48,108 bases of DNA, taken from Pleurocapsa sp. CCALA 161. Its GTDB lineage: Bacteria; Cyanobacteriota; Cyanobacteriia; Cyanobacteriales; Xenococcaceae. Positions within the stretch are counted from its first letter, which is position 1. Each line of letters starts with the position of its first letter. The stretch covers positions 1-48,108 of the forward strand of contig NZ_PVWF01000032.1 in assembly GCF_003003995.1 (NCBI RefSeq), given 5' to 3'. Under the pieces are notes generated by a model. The model saw only the letters and a program-made list of their open reading frames with translations. It was not told the origin of the DNA and searched no databases. Positions 18,237 through 26,722 of this stretch are shown in pieces. The translations under genes were made by a program, and so were the position numbers.

Positions 18237-18293
18237 ATTAAGGACAGTTTTATTAGCTATAAAATTAAAAATACTTTTTTGGTATTCAGGCAA

Positions 18294-18797
18294 TATTTAT
18301 AGGCAAAATAACCAGAGGTTGAATATTGCTTATAGCTGTTGCCATTTATACAATTACTGTCCCAATATAGTTGGCGTAATCAAGCTGTGTAAATTGGTGA
18401 GGACACTGATTTTCAGGTAAAGCTAGGATAAATCTTAGATAAATTACTTTAAAATTCGTTTGAGAAGTCAGATTTATTAGATTTATTAGATCGTATTGCT
18501 ACGGTTTCATTACCGATAAAACAGATTTAATCGGTCTGCTTTGTCTACCCTGTCGTGAATCAATACCTCTGGTTTAGACTTTGTTAGGCGTTGCTGAATC
18601 GAGGTATACCATTGCGAAGCTTATCCTTTAGGACAAGGGTAAAATGTGATTTTTTGAATTTATTATATTGTATTGAATCAAAAAGCTAAGAGCTAATAGC
18701 TATAACAGTATTATTTTGTACGTCATACTTTCAATCAGCAACGCCCTTTGTTATTAATTGGATAACCGAACCCAGTTCACGAATTGAGTCACAGAAT
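18294..18797. other. Intergenic region holding a MITE
   Basis: This gap of about 500 bp has no convincing gene. The first 290 bp are AT-rich spacer with a weak ACCGAT/ATCGGT inverted pair at 18512-18535 and a short ATTTATTAG duplication near 18475-18490. The rest is taken up by the MITE annotated at 18587-18745. Confidence 0.6.
18587..18745. mobile_element. Miniature inverted-repeat element (MITE), 159 bp, with 8-bp target duplication
   Basis: The ends are inverted copies: GGCGTTGCTGAATCGAGGTA on the left and the complement of TACTTTCAATCAGCAACGCC on the right (first 11 bases identical, 18 of 24 overall). The 8-bp direct repeat CTTTGTTA flanks it exactly at 18579-18586 and 18746-18753, the mark of transposition. 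It has no ORF, so a full-length transposon elsewhere must have moved it. The interior contains the AAGCTTATCCTTTAGGA repeat also seen near 430-460. Confidence 0.85.
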
Positions 18798-20636
18798 CTA
18801 GGCAAATTTTCCAGTTGGAATAGAATCAATTAACTTGCGGGTATAGGCTGTTTTGGGGTTGCGGTATATTTGCTCTGATGTGCCTATTTCGGCAATTTTT
18901 CCCTGATTCATGACAATAATGCGATCGCTCATGAATTTAACGACGCTGAGATCGTGGGAGATAAAGATATAGGTTAATCCCATCTCTGCCTGGAGCTTTT
19001 TGAGCAGGTTTAATACCTGTGCTTGTACCGAGACATCCAGGGCGGAAACGGACTCATCGCAGATAATAAACTGGGGTTCTAAGGCTAAAGCCCTAGCAAT
19101 ACATACCCGTTGTCTTTGTCCTCCTGACAACTCGTGGGGATAGCGGTTTCGCAGATCAAGATTTAAACCCACCCGTTCTAAAAGTTCTGATACCTTTTTA
19201 TGGCGATCGCCTTTTATTTTATGAACTACTAAGGGTTCGGCGATCGCTTTGCCAATATTAATGCGAGGATTAAGAGAATTATAGGGGTTTTGAAAGATAA
19301 TTTGCATTTGTCGACGCAGCGATCGCAATTTTTGGCTTCTCAGGGCTAAGTTGGTAATATTATCGCCCTGGAATACTACATCTCCTTCCAGCGGTTGAAT
19401 CAGGCGCAAGAGAGTTCTGGCTAAAGTAGATTTCCCGCACCCCGACTCACCGACTAAGCCTAAAGTCTCCCCAGGATAGACTTCAAAGGAGACGTTGTTT
19501 ACCGCCATCAGATATTTTTTAGTTTTGCCAAACATACCCTTGGTTGGAAAGCCTACCCGTAGCTGCTTAACAGACATTAAGGATTCTTGCTGCAAAAGCT
19601 GTTTTAATCTCGCCTGTTGTTCAGCTTCGGTAACAACCTTTGGTTGATGATTAATATCGGTTTGTTTTTCTGTAATTTGAATCTTTCCTGCTGGGGTAGT
19701 CGTTACGTCCATAAAATCAACTACCGTAGGTAGAATCTGCAATTGATAGTCTAAACGAGGGCGACAGGCTAATAATCCTTTTGTATAAGGATGTTGAGCA
19801 TGGCTAAAGACAGACTCGATTTTTCCCGCTTCTACTACCTTTCCTTGATACATTACCACCACTGAATCAACTAGTTCAGCAATTACTCCCAAGTCGTGAG
19901 TAATAAAAATCAATGCCATATCTCTTTCGTCACAGAGATGGCGCAGCAGATCTAAAATAGTCGCCTGCACTGTTACATCTAAGGCAGTTGTGGGTTCATC
20001 AGCAATTAAAACACTAGGATTACAAGAGATTGCCATGGCAATGGTGACTCGCTGTAGTTGTCCCCCAGATAGTTCATGAGGATAGCGCTTGAGGATCGAC
20101 TGCTTCTGCTGATTAATATAGCTAAATACTTCTTTGTCGCTATAGCTAGGATGCTCTTGCAGACATTGCTGTTGTAACGCCTCGTCACTGGGTAAAAGTT
20201 GAACTTCTTGTAACAGGGCGATCGCTTTTCTTCTAGCATCCCCAGCCGATACCTTTTGATGTAATAAAATCGCTTCGGTGATTTGAAATCCAATATCATA
20301 AACAGGATTTAACGCACTCATGGGTTCTTGAAAAATCATCGCAATTTCTCCCCCACGATAGCTTCTGCGTTCAGCTTCATTTACCTGTAATAAATCTACT
20401 GGCGATCTAGTTTCAGGAGTAAACCAAATCTCTCCTTGGGTAATCCGCCCTGGAGTGGGGACTAAACCCATAATTGCTAAAGATGTTACCGATTTACCCG
20501 AACCCGACTCCCCGACAATACCCAGCTTTTCTCCTTTCCTTAACTGAAAATTTAGTTCCTCAACCGCCACTACAGGTTTAGTTTGAGTGATAAATTGGAC
20601 TTGCAGATGGCGAACATCAAGAACAGGTTCAGACAT
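18798..20636 (-). CDS. Dipeptide/oligopeptide ABC transporter, two fused ATP-binding domains (GsiA-like)
   Basis: Two complete ABC cassettes in one 612-residue chain: the first (about 1-270) with Walker A GESGSGKS at 42-49 and LSGGQLQR, the second (about 350-610) with GESGCGKS near 395 and LSGGQRQR, each with Walker B and switch His (FITHDLG and FISHDLS). This DppD-DppF/GsiA arrangement powers import of peptides, glutathione or nickel-like substrates. No permease or binding protein is adjacent, so the transporter is assembled from distant genes. Substrate not assignable. Confidence 0.92.
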   Translation of the reverse strand: MSEPVLDVRHLQVQFITQTKPVVAVEELNFQLRKGEKLGIVGESGSGKSVTSLAIMGLVPTPGRITQGEIWFTPETRSPVDLLQVNEAERRSYRGGEIAMIFQEPMSALNPVYDIGFQITEAILLHQKVSAGDARRKAIALLQEVQLLPSDEALQQQCLQEHPSYSDKEVFSYINQQKQSILKRYPHELSGGQLQRVTIAMAISCNPSVLIADEPTTALDVTVQATILDLLRHLCDERDMALIFITHDLGVIAELVDSVVVMYQGKVVEAGKIESVFSHAQHPYTKGLLACRPRLDYQLQILPTVVDFMDVTTTPAGKIQITEKQTDINHQPKVVTEAEQQARLKQLLQQESLMSVKQLRVGFPTKGMFGKTKKYLMAVNNVSFEVYPGETLGLVGESGCGKSTLARTLLRLIQPLEGDVVFQGDNITNLALRSQKLRSLRRQMQIIFQNPYNSLNPRINIGKAIAEPLVVHKIKGDRHKKVSELLERVGLNLDLRNRYPHELSGGQRQRVCIARALALEPQFIICDESVSALDVSVQAQVLNLLKKLQAEMGLTYIFISHDLSVVKFMSDRIIVMNQGKIAEIGTSEQIYRNPKTAYTRKLIDSIPTGKFA

Positions 20637-20728
20637 ATTTCAACTTCAGTCAAAGGTTAACAGAATTTTAACCGATAGATTAATAAATTCCATCTTGTTT
20701 AGTAAGTGAATCGAGACAATTAAAAAAC

Positions 20729-20935
20729 ATGAAATATATTGTATGTAAAAATGTAATTGAGCAAAAAGGTTTAGCCAAAACTCATTATCTTAATGAAAAT
20801 GCTCAAAGAATTAATAAGTTTCTCGGAGATATTGTCTATAGGCAAAAAGATTTAAAACATTTTCAATTCACTACTAGCTACTTTTCCAACGTTCTAAGGG
20901 AATACAGTCAATATCTAAAGTATCTAAAGCTCTAG
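20729..20935 (+). pseudogene. Truncated cupin-protein remnant
   Basis: The first 36 residues (MKYIVCKNVIEQKGLAKTHY, then LNENAQRINKFLGDIV) resemble the N-terminus of a family of small cupin proteins that normally run to about 160 residues with a metal-binding barrel. After DIV the similarity ends and the frame runs on for about 30 residues with no cupin motifs, ending inside the 3' end of ubiX. It is best read as a 5' fragment of a decayed gene. If it is expressed at all, the product is unlikely to fold as a cupin. Confidence 0.42.
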
Positions 20936-21482
20936 CCACCACAAAATCAACCAGATCTTCAATGGTTTTGGGGTGATGATACCAGGCGGGAATTGCTGGC
21001 ACAATTTTTACTCCAGCTTCAGCAAGAGTAGTTAAGTTGCGCAGATGAATTAAACTAAAGGGCGTTTCTCTAGGAACAACTACTAAAGGTTTTCCTTCCT
21101 TAATCTGCACGTCTGCTGCTCTTTCTAAAAGATCTGAGCTTAAACCTGCTGCTATTTTGCCGACAGTACTCATGCTACAGGGAATAATTACCATGCCCAA
21201 AGTGCGGAAAGAACCACTGGCAATGTTATCTCCCGCATCACCCCAGCGATGACAGTTTAAGATTCCACTTGTCTTAACTCCAGCCTTGTCTCGCCAAAAA
21301 AGTTCTTGTTGATCGGGTTCTGCTGGCATCCGAATGTTTTCTTCTGCTTGCCAAACCATGTAGGTAGCGCGAGAAGCCACTAGTTCAATCGTATAATCAG
21401 CAGCTAATAGGTATTTTAGAGCATGTACAGCATAGATTAGCCCTGAAGCACCGCTAACGCCAATAATTAAGGGTTTGGTCAT
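20874..21482 (-). CDS. ubiX: Flavin prenyltransferase UbiX
   Basis: The 202-residue flavoprotein makes prenylated FMN, the cofactor of UbiD-type decarboxylases used in quinone synthesis. Motifs visible: IIGVSGASGLIYAVHALKYL at the N-terminus (flavin site), SGSFRTLGMVIIPCSMSTVG and the C-terminal PRETPFSLIHLRNLTTLAEAGVKIVP block. Length and order match the family. No ubiD gene is adjacent. Its 3' end overlaps a small remnant ORF on the other strand. Confidence 0.93.
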   Translation of the reverse strand: MTKPLIIGVSGASGLIYAVHALKYLLAADYTIELVASRATYMVWQAEENIRMPAEPDQQELFWRDKAGVKTSGILNCHRWGDAGDNIASGSFRTLGMVIIPCSMSTVGKIAAGLSSDLLERAADVQIKEGKPLVVVPRETPFSLIHLRNLTTLAEAGVKIVPAIPAWYHHPKTIEDLVDFVVARALDTLDIDCIPLERWKSS

Positions 21483-21515
21483 GTAATATTGATAGTAATT
21501 AAATTAGTAAATTAG

Positions 21516-22265
21516 TCAAATTAGTCCTTCAAATTCAAGTTCTTCGATCATCTGTAAACCACGAGGATCGCCGACTTTGAGGATAGCACTTCTAGCATCA
21601 TCTTTAACACCATAATCATCATCTTCTACTAAAGATTCAATTAAAGCATCGATCGCCGTAGCGTAAACAACGTTGGAAGGTAGTTCACGACACAATTGCC
21701 CAATTGCCCAAGCACAGTTACTGCGTACCGCTGCAATAGAATCTCTTCTTAACCCCTGAATTAGAGGCGGAATAGCAGCAATGATATCTTCATAGTTGGC
21801 TGGAGCAATTTGGGCTAAACCACTAGCTGCCCATAGTCTGACGGCGGAAATATCGGTCTTAAGAGCATGAAGTAAGGGCTGAAGAGCGCGTCGATCTTTA
21901 CTGTTACCCAATGCCCAAACTATTCCCTTGCGGACATAGCCATTAAAGTCTGTCTCTAGTAATTCAATTAAAGGTTCAACAGCAGTAGCATCTGGATTGC
22001 GTCCTAAAGCATAGGCAGTGCTGACTCTAATTAAAGGACAGATATCCTTGAGTAGTTCAATTAAAATTGGAATGGAACGGCGATCTTCTAGCTCACAAAA
22101 TGCTCTTGCTGCTAGCATCCGATCTGAAGCGACAGCAGATTCTAACAACTTTAACATTCGCTCTGGATCTGGAGGTGGAATGTCGCCTACAGAGCTGGCT
22201 GAATCGATATTATCTAGAGGACTATTTAGTTCAGCTTCAATAAAACTTAGTTCATCATTTTTCAT
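21516..22265 (-). CDS. HEAT-repeat (PBS-lyase-like) protein
   Basis: About five HEAT/PBS-lyase repeats fill residues 35-245: RMLAARAFCELEDRRSIPIL, STAYALGRNPDATAVEPLIE, KGIVWALGNSKDRRALQPLL, WAASGLAQIAP, SNCAWAIGQL, DDARSAILKVGDPRG. Cyanobacterial proteins of this kind include CpcE/F-type bilin lyases and NblB-like factors, but others are general scaffolds, so no substrate is claimed. The start is either ATG 22265 or a GTG two codons earlier (22271); I take the ATG. It stands 33 bp from ubiX on the same strand. Confidence 0.75.
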   Translation of the reverse strand: MKNDELSFIEAELNSPLDNIDSASSVGDIPPPDPERMLKLLESAVASDRMLAARAFCELEDRRSIPILIELLKDICPLIRVSTAYALGRNPDATAVEPLIELLETDFNGYVRKGIVWALGNSKDRRALQPLLHALKTDISAVRLWAASGLAQIAPANYEDIIAAIPPLIQGLRRDSIAAVRSNCAWAIGQLCRELPSNVVYATAIDALIESLVEDDDYGVKDDARSAILKVGDPRGLQMIEELEFEGLI

Positions 22266-22391
22266 TATCACCCAAGGTCGCTCTATTATTATCCAACTGT
22301 TAGCAAGCTGTTAAAGTGTTTTATTTTACGTCTTTTTATCTTTACATCATACTATCTTGATTAGAGAAGTAATCGATGCAATTCAAAGATT

Positions 22392-23279
22392 ATGTCATTC
22401 GCTAAACCCATAACAGTCAATCCGTTTGAGCAAGGGGCAATGTCGCAGATTCTGTCTGATGCTCCTGTATTATCTAGCTATGAAGCAGGTTGGCATGGTA
22501 TTCATCTAGCTCATTATCATCAGTTATCTGGAGAAATCCCCGAACATTATATTTCACAGCACATCATTAGTATGTCAGCTAAAAATCCAGAAGTATTGGA
22601 AGTGATTTCGGATGGAAAAAGTTGGATGACTTCATCACAAGTAAAAGATAATATGATTCAACTTTACCCTGCCGATCGCTCTTATCAAGTAAGCTGGAAG
22701 GGAGAATCTGAGTTTATCCATTGTTATATAGCTCCTCAAGCCCTTGCTCAAATTGCCTATGAATCCGTCAATCTAGATCGTTTGGAACTCATGGTGCATT
22801 TCATGAAACCCGATCCTTTAATTTGTCAGATTATATTGGCATTAAAAACGGAATTGGAGACTAACCCTTCCAACAGTCGTTTCTATGCAGCCAAACTTAG
22901 AGAGTTTAATCCACCTGACATTCATATTTATGAAGTAGTTATTTCTGAGTCAAAAGCAGGAACGCCAAAGATCAAACAAGGACAATACATTACTCATTTT
23001 GCCGAATTTCGGCTGCCTGCTGAGAATCAACCGCGCATGATTGAACTAGCGAAAGAGAACGTAGTTAAAGCAATGGAGTTACCAGGATTAATTTCTGCTA
23101 ATTTTCATCGTAGTCTCGATGGCACTCGGGTAATCAATTACGGACAATGGCTTGATCGAGAAAGTATTGAAAACCTGAAAAAACAACCAGGATTTGGCGG
23201 AAAATCTGAATATTGGGAAGGTGTTGCCGAAAATGAACATCATCTTTATGAAGTTGTTCTAACCATACCTAGTGATTAG
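22392..23279 (+). CDS. Chimeric protein: AraC-type sensor domain fused to an ABM (monooxygenase-like) domain
   Basis: Residues 1 to about 168 look like the N-terminal sensor of cyanobacterial AraC regulators (GWHGIHLAHYHQLSGEIPEH, then IHCYIAPQALAQIA and NPSNSRFYAAKL), the part that precedes the helix-turn-helix. Instead of that DNA-binding domain, the protein continues from about residue 172 with a dimeric alpha-beta barrel (DIHIYEVVISESKAGTPKIK, then NVVKAMELPGLISANFHRSL and VINYGQWLDRESIENL) of the ABM family. The join at about 22895-22917 is in frame, so 295 residues are made without a stop. It looks like a deletion that merged two neighbouring genes. Its function, if any, is unknown. Confidence 0.7.
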   Translation: MSFAKPITVNPFEQGAMSQILSDAPVLSSYEAGWHGIHLAHYHQLSGEIPEHYISQHIISMSAKNPEVLEVISDGKSWMTSSQVKDNMIQLYPADRSYQVSWKGESEFIHCYIAPQALAQIAYESVNLDRLELMVHFMKPDPLICQIILALKTELETNPSNSRFYAAKLREFNPPDIHIYEVVISESKAGTPKIKQGQYITHFAEFRLPAENQPRMIELAKENVVKAMELPGLISANFHRSLDGTRVINYGQWLDRESIENLKKQPGFGGKSEYWEGVAENEHHLYEVVLTIPSD

Positions 23280-23358
23280 AAATTATACGACAACTTTTTA
23301 AATTCAGGAACATTGTCTTTAACTAACACATTCACTTAATTAAAATAGGAGATTTAAC

Positions 23359-23595
23359 ATGGCTGCAAAACCCGTAGTTCTTTTAGCTGGTATTACTGGC
23401 ATGATGGGCGATAAATTGGAAAGCTGGATCGAGCAAAAGAAACAGACAGCTTCATCTCCTAATGAGTATCTGCCTCAGCAATATGTTTATACAATGGTTT
23501 CTGGCAAAGGCAAATTCGATAATATCCAAAATTCTCGTTATTCTCAAATTCAACCGCTAACAGTAAAGCAGTATTTAGAAACCGCCCATCTTTGA
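23359..23595 (+). pseudogene. NmrA-family NAD(P)-binding protein with its central region deleted
   Basis: The 78-residue frame begins AAKPVVLLAGITGMMGDKL, the Rossmann glycine-motif N-terminus of NmrA-like reductases, but jumps at about residue 20 to WIEQKKQTASSPNEYLPQQY and KGKFDNIQNSRYSQIQPL, which belong to the C-terminal end of that family (about 300 residues normally). About 200 residues are missing, in frame. A good AGGAG box precedes the ATG. With no complete coenzyme site the product should be inactive. It lies between the AraC-ABM chimera and an intact MFS gene. Confidence 0.65.
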
Positions 23596-23644
23596 CAGAG
23601 CGATCGTATTCTTGATGATACAGGCAACTTCTTAAGCATAATCA

Positions 23645-24835
23645 ATGAGCCTAACTAATTCCAATTCTTTACCACTCAAGGCAACTTTATTACTAACTAG
23701 TACTTTAACAGTAATGTCGGGAGCAACAATTGCCCCTTCACTACCCGCGATGCAAGAGTATTTTGCTGATGTATCCAATTCCGCGCTGTTAGTTCGTTTG
23801 GTATTGACTATCCCCGCGTTATTTATCGCTATTGGCGGAATGTTTGCCGGTCAACTGGTAGATCGTCTTGGTCGCAAACCTTTATTAATTGGTTCGGCTT
23901 TACTTTATGGTATCGCTGGTAGTTCTGGTTTTATCTTGAACTCTTTGGGTGCAATTTTGGTTGGTCGTGCTTTATTAGGACTATCGGTAGCGGGAATTAT
24001 GACTGGGGTAACCACTTTAATTGCTGATTATTATACAGGTCAAACGCGGGCTAACTTTATGGGTTTGCAGGCAGCATTTATGGGTTTGGGAGGAGTAGTA
24101 TTTCTTTCAGTCGGCGGCTTGATTGCCGATCTTAACTGGCGCTTCCCTTTTCTAATTTACCTTTCAGCTTGGGCTATTTTAATCGCGATCGCTGTAACTA
24201 TTTACGAACCTGAGCGTAAGATACTCAACCAAACATCTTCTTCTGCAAACCAGCCGAGTATGCCCATCGGCGTACTAGCCATGATTTATGGTGTTGCTTG
24301 GTTCTATATGGTGGTGTTTTATTTAATTCCCGTACAACTACCGTTTTATCTCCAGAATCTTAGTAATGCTTCTGCTTCTGCTTCGGGGTTGGCAATTGCC
24401 GCCTCAACTTTAGCCAGTGCGATCGCATCGTTGCGTTATGGATTTGTTAAAAGGCGTTTGGGTTTTATCAGTATTATAGTCCTTGCTTTTGGTGTAGCAG
24501 CAGTGGGGTATTTAATTATTGGTATAGCTGGTAGTTACAACATGGTTTTAATCGGTTTAATCATTGCTGGTTTAGGTTTTGGCTTATTAATGCCTAATCT
24601 TAATGTTTGGCTGTCGAGCATCATTCCCGATGTTTTACGTGGTCGAGCTTTGGGTGGTTTAACCACCTTCTTTTTCTTGGGTCAGTTTTTATCTCCGCTA
24701 GTTTCTCAACCCATTACTAATGGAATTGGTTTGGCTAACACCTACAGCTTTACAGGAGTTTGTTTACTGGTAGTGGCGATCGCCTTTTTAGCTTTGAGAA
24801 AACAAATTAACTCATTTTGTCAAAACTGTTATTAG
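23645..24835 (+). CDS. MFS transporter, drug:H+ antiporter type
   Basis: A 396-residue, 12-segment major facilitator. The first helix is followed by a loop motif GQLVDRLGRKPLLIGSALLY (about 72-91), the DHA1-type motif A, and TM4-5 hold GLSVAGIMTGVTTLIADYYT and GLQAAFMGLGGVVFLSVGG, like multidrug exporters. Substrate unknown. It follows the decayed AraC/NmrA pair, a common grouping in detoxification loci, so it was probably part of that cluster and is the only intact member. Confidence 0.85.
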   Translation: MSLTNSNSLPLKATLLLTSTLTVMSGATIAPSLPAMQEYFADVSNSALLVRLVLTIPALFIAIGGMFAGQLVDRLGRKPLLIGSALLYGIAGSSGFILNSLGAILVGRALLGLSVAGIMTGVTTLIADYYTGQTRANFMGLQAAFMGLGGVVFLSVGGLIADLNWRFPFLIYLSAWAILIAIAVTIYEPERKILNQTSSSANQPSMPIGVLAMIYGVAWFYMVVFYLIPVQLPFYLQNLSNASASASGLAIAASTLASAIASLRYGFVKRRLGFISIIVLAFGVAAVGYLIIGIAGSYNMVLIGLIIAGLGFGLLMPNLNVWLSSIIPDVLRGRALGGLTTFFFLGQFLSPLVSQPITNGIGLANTYSFTGVCLLVVAIAFLALRKQINSFCQNCY

Positions 24836-25053
24836 AGCGACTAATCCTGATATTAAAGATAATGACTTTAGTAACCCGAATATTAGACCACCAATTATAC
24901 CAATAGGGTCTATTTCTAGAAAATTATGCTTTTATATTCTATTTGCTAAACAAGTATAGTAAATAAGTACTAAAGTTAGGATATTTACTACCTACTACCT
25001 ACGAACAGATCTTGTAAGTTGGATAGAGGAACGAAACCCAACAACTCAAATGT

Positions 25054-25656
25054 TTACCAAATTTCCGCCAAATCTAAGTTAAATCCAGGCAGAATATCGC
25101 TGCAATCAACCGTCATAGGCGATTCTAACACTTCTACCTCTTGCCCTAAGCGATAAATTCCAACCTGTTGATCTTGAGGATTAATTAGCAACCCTAATTT
25201 CACGCCTAGACCTTGATATTCGAACATCTTAGTCTTGAGGATATTTAATCGATCAGTAGCAGAACGAAGTTCAATGACAAAATCAGGCACGACTGGAATG
25301 AAGCCTGTGATATCTACTCCCTCTAATCGCGACTTTTCAATCCAAGACACATCGGGAGACATTTTGCCACCACCAATGGCGATAAAGTCATAGCCAGTTG
25401 AAGACTCAAAAGCTTGTCCTAATTTTGTGTGTTTACTCCAACCACCAACTTGAATAGTTAAGTCAATATTTTTCTTGCCACTTTCACCGCCTGTTGGAGG
25501 CATAACAATCAATTTTTGGTCTTTGGTTAATTCAAGTCTTAAATCAGGATTGTCAATACACAGAGAATCGAATTCTTCAGGGGTGACGTGGAGAGTGGTA
25601 TTGCTAACATTGAGCAGTAATGGTTGAGTATTGTTAATATGAGTAGCAATGGTCAT
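25054..25656 (-). CDS. Uma2-family endonuclease-like protein (DUF820)
   Basis: The 200-residue protein has the restriction-endonuclease-like fold of DUF820/Uma2 proteins, which are highly amplified in cyanobacteria. Visible parts: VTPEEFDSLCIDNPDLRLEL, then PPTGGESGKKNIDLTIQVG, SPDVSWIEKSRLEG and the active-site core VPDFVIELRSATDRLNILK (Asp, Glu-x-Lys-like arrangement replaced by ELRS), then YQGLGVKLGLLINPQDQQVG. Its function is not established in the family. It stands alone in an intergenic region. Confidence 0.88.
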   Translation of the reverse strand: MTIATHINNTQPLLLNVSNTTLHVTPEEFDSLCIDNPDLRLELTKDQKLIVMPPTGGESGKKNIDLTIQVGGWSKHTKLGQAFESSTGYDFIAIGGGKMSPDVSWIEKSRLEGVDITGFIPVVPDFVIELRSATDRLNILKTKMFEYQGLGVKLGLLINPQDQQVGIYRLGQEVEVLESPMTVDCSDILPGFNLDLAEIW

Positions 25657-25894
25657 CTTAAAACCTCTAAACCATTGTATTAATTGGATTTATGACTTTT
25701 TAAGTATATCAAATAATTTATTCAAATTACTCTATATAGCGATCGCTTGATCTATGACACCAATACAGTATTTTTTACTATTGCCTTAAGAATAGAGTGA
25801 ATTGGTGACTTTACTAGATAGGGTAGTATTAAAGCGTAATTGAACAATATTGCCTAAAATATATAGGGAACAAACCCTGTTAACTACAAACCTA

Positions 25895-26698
25895 ATGACC
25901 ACTGCTCAAGATACTTTGTGGGAAAAATTCATCCAGCCCATATTTGGTTTTTTAATCGATCGCGAGGCACTCAAAGAACTCTCTGACAGTATTGATTGGG
26001 CGAAAGCTGGCGATCGCCTCAAAGATCCAGAGTTGGTATATCCTGAATATTATACTTCTCAGAATTTTCATGGTATCACTGGGGGTTATCTGACTTCGGG
26101 TGCAGCAGTAACCTACGATCCTGTGACTAAACATGCCCTCCCGCCTAATGAAACTTGGAATCGCGAAGCAGTAATTAAAGCTGTTATAGGAAGTCCCCGT
26201 AGAATTCTCGATCTGGGTTGCGGTACTGGTTCAACAACAATTATGCTTAAGCAGGCTTTTCCCACTGCTGAAGTTGTGGGGTTAGATTTATCCCCTCAGA
26301 TGCTAACCATGTCTGAATACAAAGCACAGCAGGCACAGTTAGACATTAACTGGATTCATGGGTTGGCAGAAGCAACTAAGTTTGCTGATGCTGAGTTCGA
26401 TGTTGTGACTGCTTCGTTATTGTTTCATGAAATGCCTACTTCTATTGCCCAACAGGTGCTACAAGAAGCTTATCGTCTGCTCAAGCCAGAAGGACAGATC
26501 GTTATTTTGGATGGTCATCAGAAAACCCTACGGAACACTACTTGGCTGTCTGATATATTTGACGAGCCTTATCTCAAAGAATATGCAGCAGGTAGTACTG
26601 ATGCCTGGATGGGTAAGGCTGGTTTTAATCAGGTACTAACCGAAGATGTTTGGTGGACAAATCAGCTAACTATAGGAGTAAAATCGAGCAGTAAGTAG
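25895..26698 (+). CDS. Class I SAM-dependent methyltransferase
   Basis: The 267-residue protein has the methyltransferase motif I ILDLGCGTGSTTIM (preceded by SPRR), motif II-like EVVGLDLSPQML, and post-motif FDVVTASLLFHEMP and AYRLLKPEGQIVILDG. The N-terminal 110 residues precede the fold and may bind the acceptor. I start at ATG 25895 (the frame opens at a TTG, 25850) because homologous proteins begin with short polar N-termini of this kind. Substrate unknown. It is 24 bp upstream of the HAD protein, in the same direction. Confidence 0.85.
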   Translation: MTTAQDTLWEKFIQPIFGFLIDREALKELSDSIDWAKAGDRLKDPELVYPEYYTSQNFHGITGGYLTSGAAVTYDPVTKHALPPNETWNREAVIKAVIGSPRRILDLGCGTGSTTIMLKQAFPTAEVVGLDLSPQMLTMSEYKAQQAQLDINWIHGLAEATKFADAEFDVVTASLLFHEMPTSIAQQVLQEAYRLLKPEGQIVILDGHQKTLRNTTWLSDIFDEPYLKEYAAGSTDAWMGKAGFNQVLTEDVWWTNQLTIGVKSSSK

Positions 26699-26722
26699 TA
26701 ATTAATACCTAATGTTTAATTT

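Noticed and set aside
18236-18293. Longer TTG start of the inverted pilin
   Set aside because: It would give a leader far longer than usual; ATG 18236 places the cleavage glycine at a normal distance.
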